In this document: piece by piece, positions 12,060 to 23,682 of the stretch
Layout of the letters: the number at the start of each line of letters is the position of its first letter
How positions within the stretch are numbered: position 1 is the first letter of the stretch
Source of the DNA: Lamellibrachia satsuma
Lineage: Eukaryota; Annelida; Polychaeta; Sabellida; Siboglinidae
NCBI GenBank assembly: GCA_033239005.1
Contig: BSQZ01000005.1
Location: 2,867,001-2,931,000, forward strand
Reading direction: 5' to 3'
Length of the DNA stretch: 64,000 bases
Position numbers and translations under genes: made by a program
The notes under the pieces: generated by a model
Seen by the model: only the letters and a program-made list of their open reading frames with translations
Database searches by the model: none
What the model was told of the DNA's origin: nothing

Positions 12060-12830
12060 CCGTATCTCCGTCTGTTTATTTTTTACCTAGCCTGATAACT
12101 TTGGTCGTCTCATCTTTTACATCTAGGTTCAGATTGCACACGTCATTACGCAACCCTTCAACAAACTCCATATCTATTCTCATCCTCTCTTCCTTTAGGT
12201 TTGTTTTTGGTTCTGGGGCATTGAATATAAGAAACAAATTTTCCCTATTTTTTCTTTCATTGATTTCTCTGACTGTTTCCTCCACAACAATTCCACTATT
12301 TTGGGTGGTTAGTAGGTTCCTGCTTTCATCATCATTTGGTCTGTATGTATGTAATGCATCCATTTCCTGCCTTACGATTTGTTTTACTTCTTTAATGTTG
12401 CATTTAGCATCCAGTTTTTTTCTCTATGGCCTCAAATCTCGTGTTCATAGTTTTGAAATACATCTCGCATCTCTCTTCGATAACTTTCTCATTGAGAATA
12501 TTTTTTCTATTTTTGGTTTGCATTTTAAGCAGAACCACATGCATCCAGGTCTCCCAATTGCCTCATATTCGCCAGGTTTAAATTTCAAGCATTTAATGCA
12601 GTATCAGTTTCCGCAGTACTTGCACTCGAGCATTCTGTCTCACTTTTAAAGATTTTCTCACAGTCTTCGCATTTCCAAGCTTCTCTAACATCGCTTCCCA
12701 ATTCAGAGTTTTTGCTACCTCTCCGTGTCCCCTTATTTTATTAGTTTTGTGATTGGAACGCTAGAAATTGCTACATTTTCGCCAGAACCTTGTTTTGGCC
12801 ACTGTGTTGGTCATTTTCACTCATTTCCGT
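12060..12830 (-). pseudogene. ORF1 of the CR1-like LINE, zinc-finger and RNA-binding type
   Basis: Directly 5' (minus strand) of ORF2. Near 12690-12510 Cys-rich frames resemble a PHD-like finger (CEDCEKIF; YCIKCLKF; MWFCLKCKPK). A 95-codon open stretch (12363-12076) then gives ENLFLIFNAPEPK and TTKVIRLGKK, the fold common to LINE ORF1 proteins with an RRM-like core. Several frameshifts break it. Order and orientation with 9116-11850 support one 5'-complete or nearly complete copy. Confidence 0.6.
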
Positions 12831-13923
12831 AATTCCGTAAAAAAATCAAGTTCCATGTAACACGTGCAGGGGTTTCCAAGGAGTTGTGACTAATGACAGT
12901 GTGCCGTGCTCGACAAGAAAACGTAATTCTGACCCAGGGCTACTCTGGATAAAAGACGCCTTGGTTGAAATTGCCTGTTAGTATATAGATGACACAGGTT
13001 GGGAGTGCAGCTTTACCTACGTTATTACTAAATTTTGTCTAGCCTTAATTATCTGTGTTGTTTACATTGTGCACCTAACCAGAAGAAGGAAAATTTTGGC
13101 GGGAAATTTCGAATGGGTTGATGTATAGTTTAAGATTGGATTTTTATCGCATCAGCTCAGAATTAAATATAAACATCACGGTGGGATAATCAGTATGCTG
13201 CTGGAATAATATGATTAAGATGAAAAACGCCCTTTCTCCACTGTAAAAAGCAAAAAATTAACTAAACAGCTGAGCTCATATGTAAACAGACCTTTCTCTG
13301 ACATGTTTTATTTGTCAAGTTGTTGTTTAGTGTAATAAAAAGGGGCATTTTTTATACTAAGAATAGAGTCCATTTCTTGTGATCTGGATGTTTGTGGGCT
13401 GCACTGCCACTGAATGTAAGGGCAAATGGCATAATGTGTACGAATGAAGATATTGAGGTGGAATAAAAAGTTTTAAGACCTTAAAATGTTGATCTAATAA
13501 TGTGTGAACTTGACATGACCTTGCAATGACCTAGTTACTTGACCTACAATGACCACTGAGCACTGACCTATTTATGTTTAAAATGCCATAATTTAGTAAT
13601 TATGTATGACATGAGATCAGTAAGTTGAGGGAGGTGTGTAAGGTAGAATGTATATGCATATTGACCTTAATACCCATTAATGACCTAATTGCATGTGTTA
13701 ATAGTTAGTTAAGTATGGATTCTGGTACTATCATGTCAATAGAAGCTGTAATTGTTGACCTGATTATTTGACCTCTGTTGACCTATCTACATTGACAAAT
13801 GACGTATTTCAGCCATAAATAATTATGCACAACAGTGGTGTTCGTAAATTTACTGGGGAAATGGTGTACATAATTGACTTTTCTGTAATGTGATCTTTTG
13901 ATGACTGAATTATGTATAATTAA
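12831..13923. other. No gene; TGACC word cluster
   Basis: No coding signal was found. Between about 13505 and 13800 the pentamer TGACC occurs about ten times on the plus strand, eight of them as TGACCT. This could be a decayed word-iterating transposon end, or chance enrichment. Confidence 0.5.
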
Positions 13924-14162
13924 AGATGCCTCCTCAATACGATTTTTTGCTGTCTTATTTCAAATTCATTTTGCACAAATTCAAGCCTACCTAGTATCCG
14001 CTACGACATGCTAACTCATTTGTGCTATCAACAAGCATTACAACTGCATCTCAAACTGATTTAGCCTAATGCAAATCCAGTTCATTTGCACAAACGAACT
14101 AGTATATTGCAGTGGATACTAGTTTGGTTTTTCGCAAAATTAATTTGAAGGAGGCACCTTTG
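13924..14162. mobile_element. Small inverted-repeat element (MITE-like)
   Basis: The left end GATGCCTCCTCAAT and the right end ATTTGAAGGAGGCACC are imperfect inverted complements, and outer blocks with CAAATT, TTTTGC and CTAGTATCC/GGATACTAG also pair. It has no ORF. A lone related end (ATGCCTCCTTCAAATAC) is present near 51503. Confidence 0.5.
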
Positions 14163-14340
14163 AGGAGGCACCTATAAGTGAAAATTTAAATGCTGAAAAA
14201 TCAGAATTTTCACCCTTGGTGAAATTTCATAACTTTGTCATGTGATCGGCGAGAGGATGGAAGTCACGCCCATGATCGGCATTGACTGGCACAGTGTTTA
14301 CCATTTTGGATATACACTATTTTGAGCCTTACCAGATTTA

Positions 14341-14410
14341 TTATTATTAAACATTTATAATGCGCCACTTGTCCGAGTGAAACACCTGCTCAAAGGCGCT
14401 ACGGTTGTAC
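14341..14410 (-). mobile_element. LINE/SINE 3' tail with TAGCGCC...GGCGCATTATAAA and (TAA)n
   Basis: On the minus strand it reads TAGCGCCTTTGAGCAGG, then GTGGCGCATTATAAATG and ends in AATAATAATAA. This is the 3' tail type in which two GCGC stems precede a TTA-type microsatellite. Related tails lie at 25035-25085, 27385-27445 and 57925-57990. Confidence 0.55.
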
Positions 14411-15678
14411 ATATATAAGCAAAATACATTAAAATGAGCTAAAACTGATAAAAAAATAAAAGAGCTAACAGGTTCAATAAGTAAAATAAATAAGGTGCTC
14501 AAATTAGTAAAATAAATAGGTAGAATAATTATTTTATAAAACATCATAAAAATACATAAATCAAATGTATAGCTAAAATTCTATAGAATCGACACAGCCA
14601 CCAAGAACGAACAACTAAAATCAATTCGTTCGATGATTTCAATAAAAATACGCACTTTTTAATTAAACCGACTGCGGATATTACTTAAACAGTTCACACA
14701 CTACGTATTAGGACATCAGCAAACCGGATTCATGATAGGCTAAATCAGTTGAGGATGCAGTTTTAAGTGACATTTGGAGCTAGCATTATTCATAGAATCT
14801 GTAGTGTTTACTGTATAATTATAAAGAACACCACCAATATATTCTTGCATAGGGAAATAATTGTTTGAAAAAAACACAATTTATGATACATTGTGAGAGC
14901 TTTGTAATTTCCTGCATGCATAATGCAACAATATTTATAGTCCAGTGTCAAAACTGGTTTACAGTATACTGCAGGCTCAGTACATCAATATTCATATTTC
15001 ACTGTGTAATGAAATAATATCCTGCAATTCAACATGAAGTAATATGAAATAATGTTTATTTATTCACTGTAAGCTGGTATGAAAGACAACACCCAAAGTA
15101 GTGCAGCAGTACAAGAACTAGTTGGCATCAGCTTGTCATAAAAGGAACTATAAGGAAGACCATATAGTACACTGCAACAATATTCACAGTTCACTGTTTC
15201 ATAAATCCAGTCAATGTTCACAGGAAATTATTGGCTTATTGCAGCAAAGTTCATAAGTTGTTCACATGACATTGTTGGCTAAGTGTACACATATTCACAG
15301 TTCACTGTTTCATAAATCTATGCATGTGTAATGTGTGTATTTCGCAGCCTGATATACAATATTTGTCTGAAGCTGACAAAATTTCTACAGGAAGATGTCA
15401 TGCAAAGTTCATTCTGGATGTCGACCCTCTGGTTAGAGCAGCTGTTGCAGTGCATAATTTTCTCGGAAGTCACTGGCCCTACAATGATACAGTATTTTCA
15501 ACTGATGTACAGTGTACTGTGATTTTGCAACTGATGTATGAAATATTAGTTATTACTGTATTTAATATAGGGTATTGTTAAGGAAGTAACTCTAACTTGT
15601 CTAGTTCTAATACCCACTGTTACAATGTGTAACAGATGGATATTAATATTGATGGATATCAATATTGTTCATTATCGC
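14411..15678. other. No gene; short direct repeat
   Basis: Nothing coding was recognised. A perfect 27-bp direct repeat (tattcacagttcactgtttc plus ataaatc) is present at 15181-15207 and 15292-15318, amid several TTCACAG/TTCATAA words. Confidence 0.7.
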
Positions 15679-16235
15679 AGGGTTATATCAGGGGCACATG
15701 AGCAACTTCTTTGGCTTCAACAAATATTAGTTCAGAAATGGTGTGATAAATTTACAAATGTGTACAATCAGCCCAAACAAGATCTGACTGATAGATACTT
15801 ATGTATATATGTGTTGCAGACAGTAAACAATCAAAGCATGTTTATAATGTAATTTAACCAAACAAAATGCATACTGTACACATGCACGAATTGGCCACCA
15901 TTAATAATTGGCTACTTTAAAAACAGCCTTCTCACAGTCATATAATTTTTAAGTTAATGACATTTCTATCCAGTTTACAAACTAGAGTGACACTAGCAGT
16001 TAGGAATGTAAAATAATTAAATTAGTTGTGTTGTTAGTATTGGCATAGTAAATTGACTAGGGGGATGGCATAGCTAATCGATGCGTATTTTGTGTATTTG
16101 TGGGGCATGAAAATTGTGAGTCGAAGTCATGTTCTGCAGGAAACTAAGGCAAAATTTTTGGTAAAAATGTCACATGTACACCACTAATATTTGTAGAAGC
16201 CAAAAAAGTTGCTCATCTGCCCCTGATATAACCCT
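15679..16235. mobile_element. 557-bp element with 50-bp terminal inverted repeats
   Basis: Bases 15679-15728 and the reverse complement of 16186-16235 agree at 47 of 50 positions, beginning AGGGTTATATCAGGGGCA. The interior is AT-rich with no transposase. No convincing target duplication was found at the flanks. The C-AGGG start at the left edge is compatible with a hAT-like end but not proof. Confidence 0.8.
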
Positions 16236-16519
16236 AGGTGTAACTGCCACCATACCCTTTGTTAGTAAATATCTGTGAAATCTATTTCAGTTGCTACATT
16301 GTTGTTTTGCGGAAGGCAATACTGATCCATTGTTATTTCTTATTTAATTAGAGATGTTGATCAATATTATTATTCATGTGTATTGTTTTACATCAAAACA
16401 TCATAACTTATATTTTATGTCTGTACAACATAACAAGTGCCCAGTGTGTTAAGGTCGTCGCACACAGGAATTAAATTATTAAAAACAGATCTTGTTATTA
16501 GGTAATACTTGTTATTGTT

Positions 16520-16558
16520 GTTATTGTTATGCTTATTTCATATAAGCATAACAATAAC
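16520..16558. repeat. Perfect 17-bp-stem hairpin
   Basis: GTTATTGTTATGCTTAT, a 5-nt loop ttcat, then the exact reverse complement. It is AT-rich, with no T-run typical of a processed RNA. Function unknown. Confidence 0.95.
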
Positions 16559-16835
16559 ATATATGGGCCACCCTTAATATTTTGTATCTGCTTTTATTTG
16601 TAAGTTGTGGAACTAAAGTTCTCTATCATGACTGTAATATCCAATTTAGTAGTTATACCAATGTAATGAACATTGTAAAAAATAAAAATAATGAATATAG
16701 TAAACTTAATTATTAATGAATGAAAAACAATAAGGAATTGTATAGTCAGTGTTTTTGTTAATACACTGTGGTGTATGATACTGCTGATATAATTATGAAA
16801 GTTTCAATTACCATCCAGTAACGCAGTGAGCCTCA
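16559..16835. other. No feature seen
   Basis: AT-rich, no ORF or repeat recognised. Confidence 0.5.
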
Positions 16836-17090
16836 TCAACTGCAATTATAGTCTCTCCTGATATCATGGCCCTCCACTGTCCTGCAAGGTTTCTTTCTGT
16901 GGATGTTAATTGCCTCCTTTATTTTTCTCCTGTGCCAGTTCTCCTCGTGGTCTAGAATATTAACGTCCTTCATAGAGCACTGATGGCCTGTGTTCACTTA
17001 TAGCTGATAGGGGTTGGCGACAAGATAGATGTTCTTTGATTCTTGTGCCAAGTGTTCTGGCTGTTTCTCCTATATAGTGTTGAACCGAGA
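16836..17090 (-). pseudogene. GIY-YIG endonuclease fragment, Penelope-like
   Basis: The minus strand reads HYIGETARTLGTRIKEHL, then in a shifted frame MKDVNILDHEENWHRRKIKE and AINIHRKKPC, ending at TGA 16838-16836. YIGET...R..EH, followed by ILD-E-(N/W)W--RKIKEAI-I, is the GIY-YIG nuclease signature at the C-terminus of Penelope-like retroelements (family knowledge). One indel separates the two blocks. No RT domain precedes it on the minus strand, so this is a 3'-end relic. Confidence 0.72.
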
Positions 17091-17127
17091 CGTCAGCCAG
17101 TAGCTCCCACCAGTCCTACTCCAGCTT

Positions 17128-17155
17128 GTGTCACATGACATTGGTCATGTGACAC
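17128..17155. repeat. Perfect 12-bp-arm palindrome
   Basis: GTGTCACATGAC, attg, GTCATGTGACAC. It lies just beyond the 5' side of the Penelope-like fragment. It might be a dyad for a dimeric factor or part of the element. Confidence 0.9.
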
Positions 17156-17582
17156 ATCCATAACTTCAGTCTGCTGAAGAAGACTGCGAGATGCAGTCGA
17201 AATATTCAGAACAAACTTGAAGTTTCTTGAGAGGTAATTATGATTAATATTAATAACCAAGAAACCGGATCATCTATCCATTCAAGGAAAAAACAGCAAT
17301 GAAGATGAGGTGGCTACCAGAGAAGTATAAACTGATCGGGCTAGTACCAAGTGATGATGACACCAGGAACCAATTAACTTGAAGATTTGTCAGTGTCATT
17401 TGTTCTAAATGGGGCATGGCCACCAGACTGATTAATAATTTGGGTGAGGATGGTCCCAGCAGTTGTGTTATAAGTGTGGGCAGTTGGGTTGTTCATACTG
17501 GAGTGAGCATTGTGCATTTGTGTTAAACTCTCCAAGACAAACATTTTGGAGGCTTGCTGGAGAAAGTTGTGTGACAACGAAT

Positions 17583-17655
17583 ATGGTAATTTCCTGTGTG
17601 GCTTACAGCTGTACAAATCGACAGAAGACAGGATCTAACATCTCATTATTTTCAG
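17583..17655 (+). CDS. Candidate first exon of a THAP-type zinc-finger protein
   Basis: ATG at 17583 opens MVISCVAYSCTNRQKTGSNI followed by SLFS and the donor TTTTCAG/GTAATT. The pattern M-V-x-x-C-x-A-x-x-C-x-N-R is the start of a THAP domain, whose remaining Cys-His pair is normally in the next exon. No matching second exon (W...C-S-x-H-F) was recognised in the following kilobases. It could be a host gene whose next exon is distant, a P-element-like transposase relic, or a dead fragment. Confidence 0.42.
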
Positions 17656-17855
17656 GTAATTTATGTCGCAAATGTTTGTGCTGTGTTAGTGTATATGTGA
17701 ATGAATGTACCAGTTTAGAAAATGTTCTGAAATATCAATATATTACAGATACATTTGTTTTTCTTGGGGGTAGCATACATTAAGTGTTTCCCAGTAGTCA
17801 CATTGATTGGGTGCAACATAAAATGTCATAGGGGTAGGATTCAGTTTTATAAATA

Positions 17856-17856
<1 letters not shown>

Positions 17857-17914
<58 letters not shown>

Positions 17915-17957
17915 TGCGTGCGTGCGTGCATGCGTGTGTGCATGTATGCATATTTGT
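17857..17957. repeat. (TG)n microsatellite grading into (CGTG)n
   Basis: About 27 TG units to 17911, then TTTGTGCGTGCGTGCGTGCATGCG and related words. Confidence 0.97.
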
Positions 17958-20199
17958 AACTCTTCTTTAAAACTCTACTAGATGTGAGCTCATTAATTAG
18001 ATTTTTGTTCTTTATTAAGAACATCTGCATTTAATGAGGCTCTCCCCTTTTTGGTCGTCGTTTACCTTTTCATCGTTGTATGAACCACTATCATGTAACA
18101 TATTCTGTATGGCAAGCTGGCCAGATAACTTTCAAGAAAGATCTTGATCTGCAGGTGGAAATGGCTGTGATGGAACAGCTGGGGAATGTGTTGGAAGATG
18201 GGAAAAGAATATTTTTGGGACCTTAGAGAAGAATGCCCAACAGGGCTTAATGAGATTTTGACCTCTTGCAGTCATTAGCTAATACATGTATAGAGCACTT
18301 CAGAAAGTTCAGTTTCGATCATCATGTTTTGTGGTGCTACTGTTATAGTTAATATGTTATGATATTTGATATACAAGGTGCATATGGATATATTGTGCGC
18401 GTAATAAGGCATTAGGTATATATAGCTATATAGTAATAATCTCTTATTAGGACTGTATATCTATAGATATATGATGAAGACTGGGTGCTGTACAGTATAA
18501 ACACTGAGCCTCCAGTGGGTTCTTGCCATGCAGCAGTATGAATGTCACTGGTCCATGCCTCCATCACTTTATCATGTGTCAACTGATAAGAGCTCGGCCG
18601 TCTTGTTGTACTTACATGTGTTCTATTTATGTCTGGGTTTTGCACATTGAATGCCCATGAAGTCATAAAGAAATGCTTATCTTTTCTCTTGTCAGAAAAA
18701 TGTGTACTAGTTGCAAGGTCAGGCCATTGTCCATTTATTTGTTTAGTCAAGCATAGTGAAGGGTCATTCATCAGTTAGCCATAACATGTCTTTGTTGCAC
18801 TCACAAAGGACAGTGCCAAGAATTGCTAGCTGCCTAACTGCTTCTTCTGAAGACGTTTGGTAACAATTACAAAAAACATTTCATATTGGTGTTCTGTCAC
18901 ACATTTATTTGAATATTTTTTGCCAATTTGGGATAAATTAAAGACATGACTTTCACCTGCAATATAGATTAAATGAGATAGTAAACCATCCTGAAATTGT
19001 AATATTGTTTACCTAATAAAGGACTATGCACATAAAAAAATGGTGGTCAGGATTCGTCCCACATTCTCATGTTGGTTGCTGAAATTTGTAAAATATAGAA
19101 AAAGTGAGCGTTTATGGCTGAATTAGTCTGAAAGTATAGCAACTAGAAGCCTACTGAACTAATAGGTTATTTCCAGTGTCCCTGCCAATAGATGGTAGCA
19201 ATTTGGACATTGTATTATAACACAACAATGAAATACAGACTGCTGAAATCCTTGCAGTTTTGTTAAATGTTCTTTTCCATTTTTCGTGCACCTGGTATAC
19301 ACATTGTTCTATGACTATGACTATCATTCTTGAATTTTGCATGGATAATCTGTACTAATGTCTACACATTCAGCACAGTTAAGATTTGTAGCTTGTAAAC
19401 TTCCTAAATTAGAAGCAGAATAGATCAAAATATTGGGTGCGTTTTTGGGCACTTTCACATTATAAACACAATTTGCATATAAATGCTTATTTCTTTTGCT
19501 GAAGTGCTTAGGTATATGTATTAATCATTGGTTAAAATGTAAGCAAATTCTGTGGCGTAAACTTTTGAAATTTCCTGAGAATTGGTTGATTTGACATGGA
19601 TTGACCCATATATCAGTCAGTGTGGGAAAATAACCGGTTTTGTTTACTACAAGAAACAGTACAGAGAGGAAAATTAGCTATTTTGGTTATTCGTGTTACA
19701 TTTATGAGGGGGTCCATTTGGCTGAGAGCTACATCCAGACCATATCATATTAGTAACTGCAATACCAATGGGTGTACCATGTATAGGTACTAGGTAAGCT
19801 AATTAATAAGTAATAGATGTATGCAAGTTTTATTTGATTGTAACATAATCAATTTACTAAAATAATGCTTTACAAAAAACTTTAAGCATTTACATGCAAA
19901 TCTCCTACAAAGATATGAACAGTTGGATTATTATTAATCATCAATTTAGTGTTTCTGATGGATTTGTATCTATGTGCATTGTATTACTGATGTTTTTGTA
20001 TCTATGTGCATTGTATTACTTATTGGTTGATGTATGCCTATGTATACTCTAATATCCAGCATAATTAGCAACTTATAAATAAATGTTGCTAAACTGAAAA
20101 CTAGTTAATTGTGATTATTTAATTTAAGAAATAAGATAGTAAATTATTAATAGGGAATGCAACATATAAGTTTTTATAACTTCATGCATTTCCTTTCAA
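17958..20199. other. Long non-coding stretch
   Basis: No convincing gene, RNA or element recognised. One short direct repeat, tttttgtatctatgtgcattgtattact in near-duplicate form at about 19961-20020. Confidence 0.5.
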
Positions 20200-20338
20200 C
20201 ATATTTGTAAAATGATTGTTTAGATTTTATATGTTCACAGCATCCTGATTTATGTGTTTTGGTTCAATAGAGATATCTTACGTATTGCTGCACCTTGTAT
20301 ATGTTTATGTTGAATAAAATTCAATTCAATTCAAATTT
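20200..20338 (+). mobile_element. Probable LINE 3' tail ending in (CAATT)n
   Basis: TGTATATGTTTATGTTGAATAAAATTCAATTCAATTC has a short pentamer tail of the kind left by CR1/L2-group LINEs. A similar phrase (TGTTTATGTTTAATAAAA) recurs near 45861. No protein-coding part was identified upstream. Confidence 0.4.
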
Positions 20339-20525
20339 TGTCTGGAATGCACTATACCTGGCTATGATATGAACAAGGGGTAAGAGCTCCAAATCGGACC
20401 AGCTATTTTGACCTGTTTTCAGGTGCCTATTTTTACAACTTACTAACTTGCAATGCAAACATGAACCACAAGTGACATGAGAAATCTGCATTACTGCAAT
20501 AGTCATCCATATATGCTATATGTAT

Positions 20526-21925
20526 TTAGTGCCCTGCTCGGGCCTACAATTTGAGCCCAAGTCCGGCCCACAATTAGCAGTTAGAGTCCAGGCCCGGCCC
20601 AGGCCCGCAGCAATTTTTAGGCCCAGACCTGACCAAGACCGTGAATGTTTGGCCCAGGCCCGGCCCAGCCTGGCCCACAAGTTTCAGGCCCATACCCGCA
20701 GGCCCAAGACGGGTAAGCCCACGGCTCACAAGCCTGCGGCCCGCTAAGTTTAGAGAAGATAATACTATGATCTTATAAGAAATACGAAACACAAATAAAA
20801 TATAAAACAGACTTATTCTTTTAATAAAAAAAAAATAATATATGAACATTGTATAATGTTTACTACTGAAATACTATTGTCAGTTGTTGTTTAGTAGTGT
20901 CTAGCTAGTACTAGTTAGTACTATATTTCACCCACTGGCACTGACACCCAGTGGCATTTCCAGCAGGCCTGCGGTCACTAGCCTGAGACAGATCAGGTTA
21001 AGACTTGTGTGAACTAGTACAAGTGTGAATGAATATGTACTGGGGAAATTGTAGTCACTAAATAGTAATTACTAGTTCACACAATTGAAAAATACGAATT
21101 ACCAACTGGGGTGGGTGGTGGGTACTGGCACTAGTGGGCAGTGGCCAGTTGGCTGGTCATTCAGGCGGGCAATGTTTTGAGGGGAGACCTAGACAATAGA
21201 ATGTCCACTGGTTTGGTCAAAGGGTTATTCAGTTGATGGTTAATCATGGCTTGATTGCCTCTGCAAATATGTCTAAAGTAAATATTTGGGGCTGGCTGCT
21301 TCCAGCCAGGTGAACTTAAGTGGCCTAGTATGGGGTCATTTAGATCTATGCAAAAGGGTACATTCATGCCAAAAACATGCCGTTTACAGAGTCTAGGCAT
21401 CACGGATTAAGGGATAGGAAGTTAAGTTTGAGCTGAAGAAGAATGAAGGTTAACATGCATTAACTGTGATGAAGCCAGTGAAACAAGTGCCACTACTCCA
21501 GTCACAGTGTCTTGGAAAGCCATTACATGTTTAAAGAATTACAATGCCATTGTTGAAAAGAGGTTAATTTGCATTCCAATGTATAAAGCACTAGTGTCAT
21601 TTATAATTCCATGAAGGGTCTCAATTTGCAACTATATAATACTAGAGAAATAATTTTAAGCATTCATTAACTGGAATTACAATTTATAATCAGTTTTTAT
21701 GAAATTAATAATCTGGGTCTTGTATGAATATTTTTATTATGTCCAGGTCCAGCCCAAACCCGGCCCGGCCCACTCACACCAGGCCCGGCTCAAGCCCGAT
21801 GTGTTTAAATTTTTTCAGGCCAGGTCCGGCCCAGGCCCGCAATATGTAGGGATTGTAGGCCCAGGCCCGGCCTGCCGGCTCCGGGCCGGGCTTGGACCCA
21901 AATCCTGGCCCATGCAGGGCACTAA
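20526..21925. mobile_element. 1.4-kb non-autonomous element with GGCCC word arrays and 7-bp target duplication
   Basis: The left end TTAGTGCCCTGC (20526) and right end GCAGGGCACTAA (21925) are perfect 12-bp inverted repeats, flanked on both sides by TATGTAT (20519-20525 and 21926-21932). An 8-bp reading, ATATGTAT, is possible if the right terminus is one base shorter. GGCCC occurs about 12 times in the left 220 bases and about eight times in the right 190, nearly all on the plus strand at both ends. Open frames such as GPGLGQTF and RPGPGPQ only reflect the words. No transposase is present, and the interior is AT-rich. hAT-like by duplication length; superfamily not proven. Confidence 0.8.
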
Positions 21926-22007
21926 TATGTATGAAACTGAAATCAATACAATGGCTTACCAATATCAATAATTATAGTGTTACTGCTCAGGTGAACAGCA
22001 CTAGTTG

Positions 22008-22282
22008 CTTATTGTAGATTTCTTGCCTACCATACTCTTTCATACTATTTTAATATATGAACAATTAAACAATTGTGTTTATTAACAATTAAATATCATA
22101 TAAAATACCAAATTGTGTAAAATATCAGCTTGCGTATATCAAACGTTATAGTACAAACTTTTTTTTCTATATTTAGTAGATCGGTTATAGGACACCTAAA
22201 GGAGACGGTTAAACAGTTGTGACGTTTAAACAGTAATGATTTTGTTGACTAGATGGAATCAATAAAATATATATAATATAAT
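22008..22282 (+). repeat. Dispersed repeat copy 1
   Basis: Related over about 280 bases to 33460-33750 in the same orientation. Shared blocks include TATCAAACGTTATAGTACAAA, GATCGGTTAT, AAAGGAGACGGTTAAACAG, GTTTAAACAGTAATG and GATGGAATCAATAAAATATA. It has no ORF. It could be a retroelement 3' end, since it terminates in AATAAAATATATA, or a non-autonomous DNA element. Confidence 0.8.
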
Positions 22283-23439
22283 GTTATCCAGTCTGACACA
22301 GACAGTTTTCTAAGTCAAACACACACAACATGGGGCAGGTTAGCAACCGTTTTTATTTATTTATTTTCAAAAATATGAGCCATAATTATATTATCGGAAT
22401 TGCAAATTATAAGAAATTTGTTATAACAAACTAATAATATCGTCCAAATTACCTGTGATATCCACAATTAAGTTAACAACAACGACCAAAACATTTTATA
22501 ACCATGTTTGTGACCATGACTTCCATTTATTAGAGGTCAGACCATAGTACAAAATTGCATTGGTGGCCATGTTAACGTTTTGTCTGATTATAAGAAAACG
22601 TGACCATCAAAAATTCAGATATTTTTACACAGCAACTGCCATCGTCTCAGTGACATGCTGACGAAGTTTTGTCAGAATCATATGCATCCAGCTTTTCTAA
22701 AATGCCCCGATGTGCGATGCCCGTAAATTTTGACAAAAATAGATATGTATTAATACGCCCACGTGGCCCACAGTAGAAAAATTCCCATAAATTCCCCCGC
22801 CTGTTAAACTCTAAAAAAATGCACTAATTCACAGCCAATAGCTTCTACAAACGAACCTGTGAATATGACTGTTCTGCACTTACGTCACATCATATGAATT
22901 GCACAAATTCACATATCACAATTTAATTTGCCCTACATTCGTGTGAAACAGTAAACAGGAAGATCAACAGTGGTCTTACTCTTTAGCGGCAGTACCTTGA
23001 CACGTGAGCCCGTCCCCATGCTGGAGGTTCTGCTCTTCAGTTCTGGGACTATTAATGAGTTGTCCGACATCGCTAGTCTCGATGGCAAGTGGTGGAGGCC
23101 GGTCAGGGTAGGGACATCTTCTTACTACTAGATAAGCAGAAACCGACGGTCGTGTAAGTTGTTACAGATACTCTTATTCTTATATTATACAATGGTGTAT
23201 GAAATAAATCTAAAATACCAAAAGTACTTGCGAGTACTCAAAACATTTACAAATAATAAGAACTGTCAATGTTAGTTAAACTTAACTTATTGTTTTGATC
23301 AACTTACACATTCTTATTAGTTTATTTAAACTATGAATAAATGCTGTGTACTCCATCTCTCGTGAGCAACTGCAGTAGAGTCCATGATGCAGTTCGGTCA
23401 ATTCTGCTAACTACCTCACAATTAAGAGGATGCAAGTGA
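22283..23439. other. No gene recognised
   Basis: AT-rich sequence with no supported feature. Several weak ORFs lack any family motif. Confidence 0.5.
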
Positions 23440-23682
23440 ATGAATGAATGCTGTGCTAGAGTTGAGCGAGTACATAATGTTGATGTTGTGTTTATGGGGC
23501 AAGAATATGTGTACGCGGATGGTGTGGAAAGTATAAACTACATGTTCCACGAGAACTCGATGTTACACACAGAGATCAACAACCTGCGCGTGAAACCGAC
23601 AACAAACAGTCGACGCCATCACCACCAAGAACATCGCCTTGCTGGCCAAGCACAGCACAGCAATGGTTGCCAGTGGTGAGGG
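23440..23682 (+). CDS. Unidentified candidate exon, helical/coiled-coil-like
   Basis: Frame 1 from 23440 reads ...VDVVFMGQEYVYADGVESIN and HENSMLHTEINNLRV. A shifted frame then continues as RQQTVDAITTKNIALLAKHS, TAMVASGEG, and meets a donor-like GAGG/GTAAGAAC. Heptad-like hydrophobic spacing suggests a short coiled coil. It lies 300 bases upstream of the TIR relic, but a connection is not shown. I do not recognise the family. The frameshift suggests a pseudogene if the reading is right. Confidence 0.25.

Noticed and set aside
11768..12649. 293-codon plus-strand frame
   Set aside because: Antisense shadow of the CR1-like LINE ORF1. Hydrophobic Ser/Phe/Leu composition is typical of the reverse of a Lys/Glu-rich gene.
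17743..18030. Thr/His-repeat ORF
   Set aside because: Translation of the (TG)n/(CGTG)n microsatellite. The same applies to 57290-57493.
20520..20849. Open frames rich in Gly/Pro/Arg on both strands (also 21699-21971)
   Set aside because: They only translate the GGCCC word array of the non-autonomous element; no protein family, and the same composition appears in several frames.
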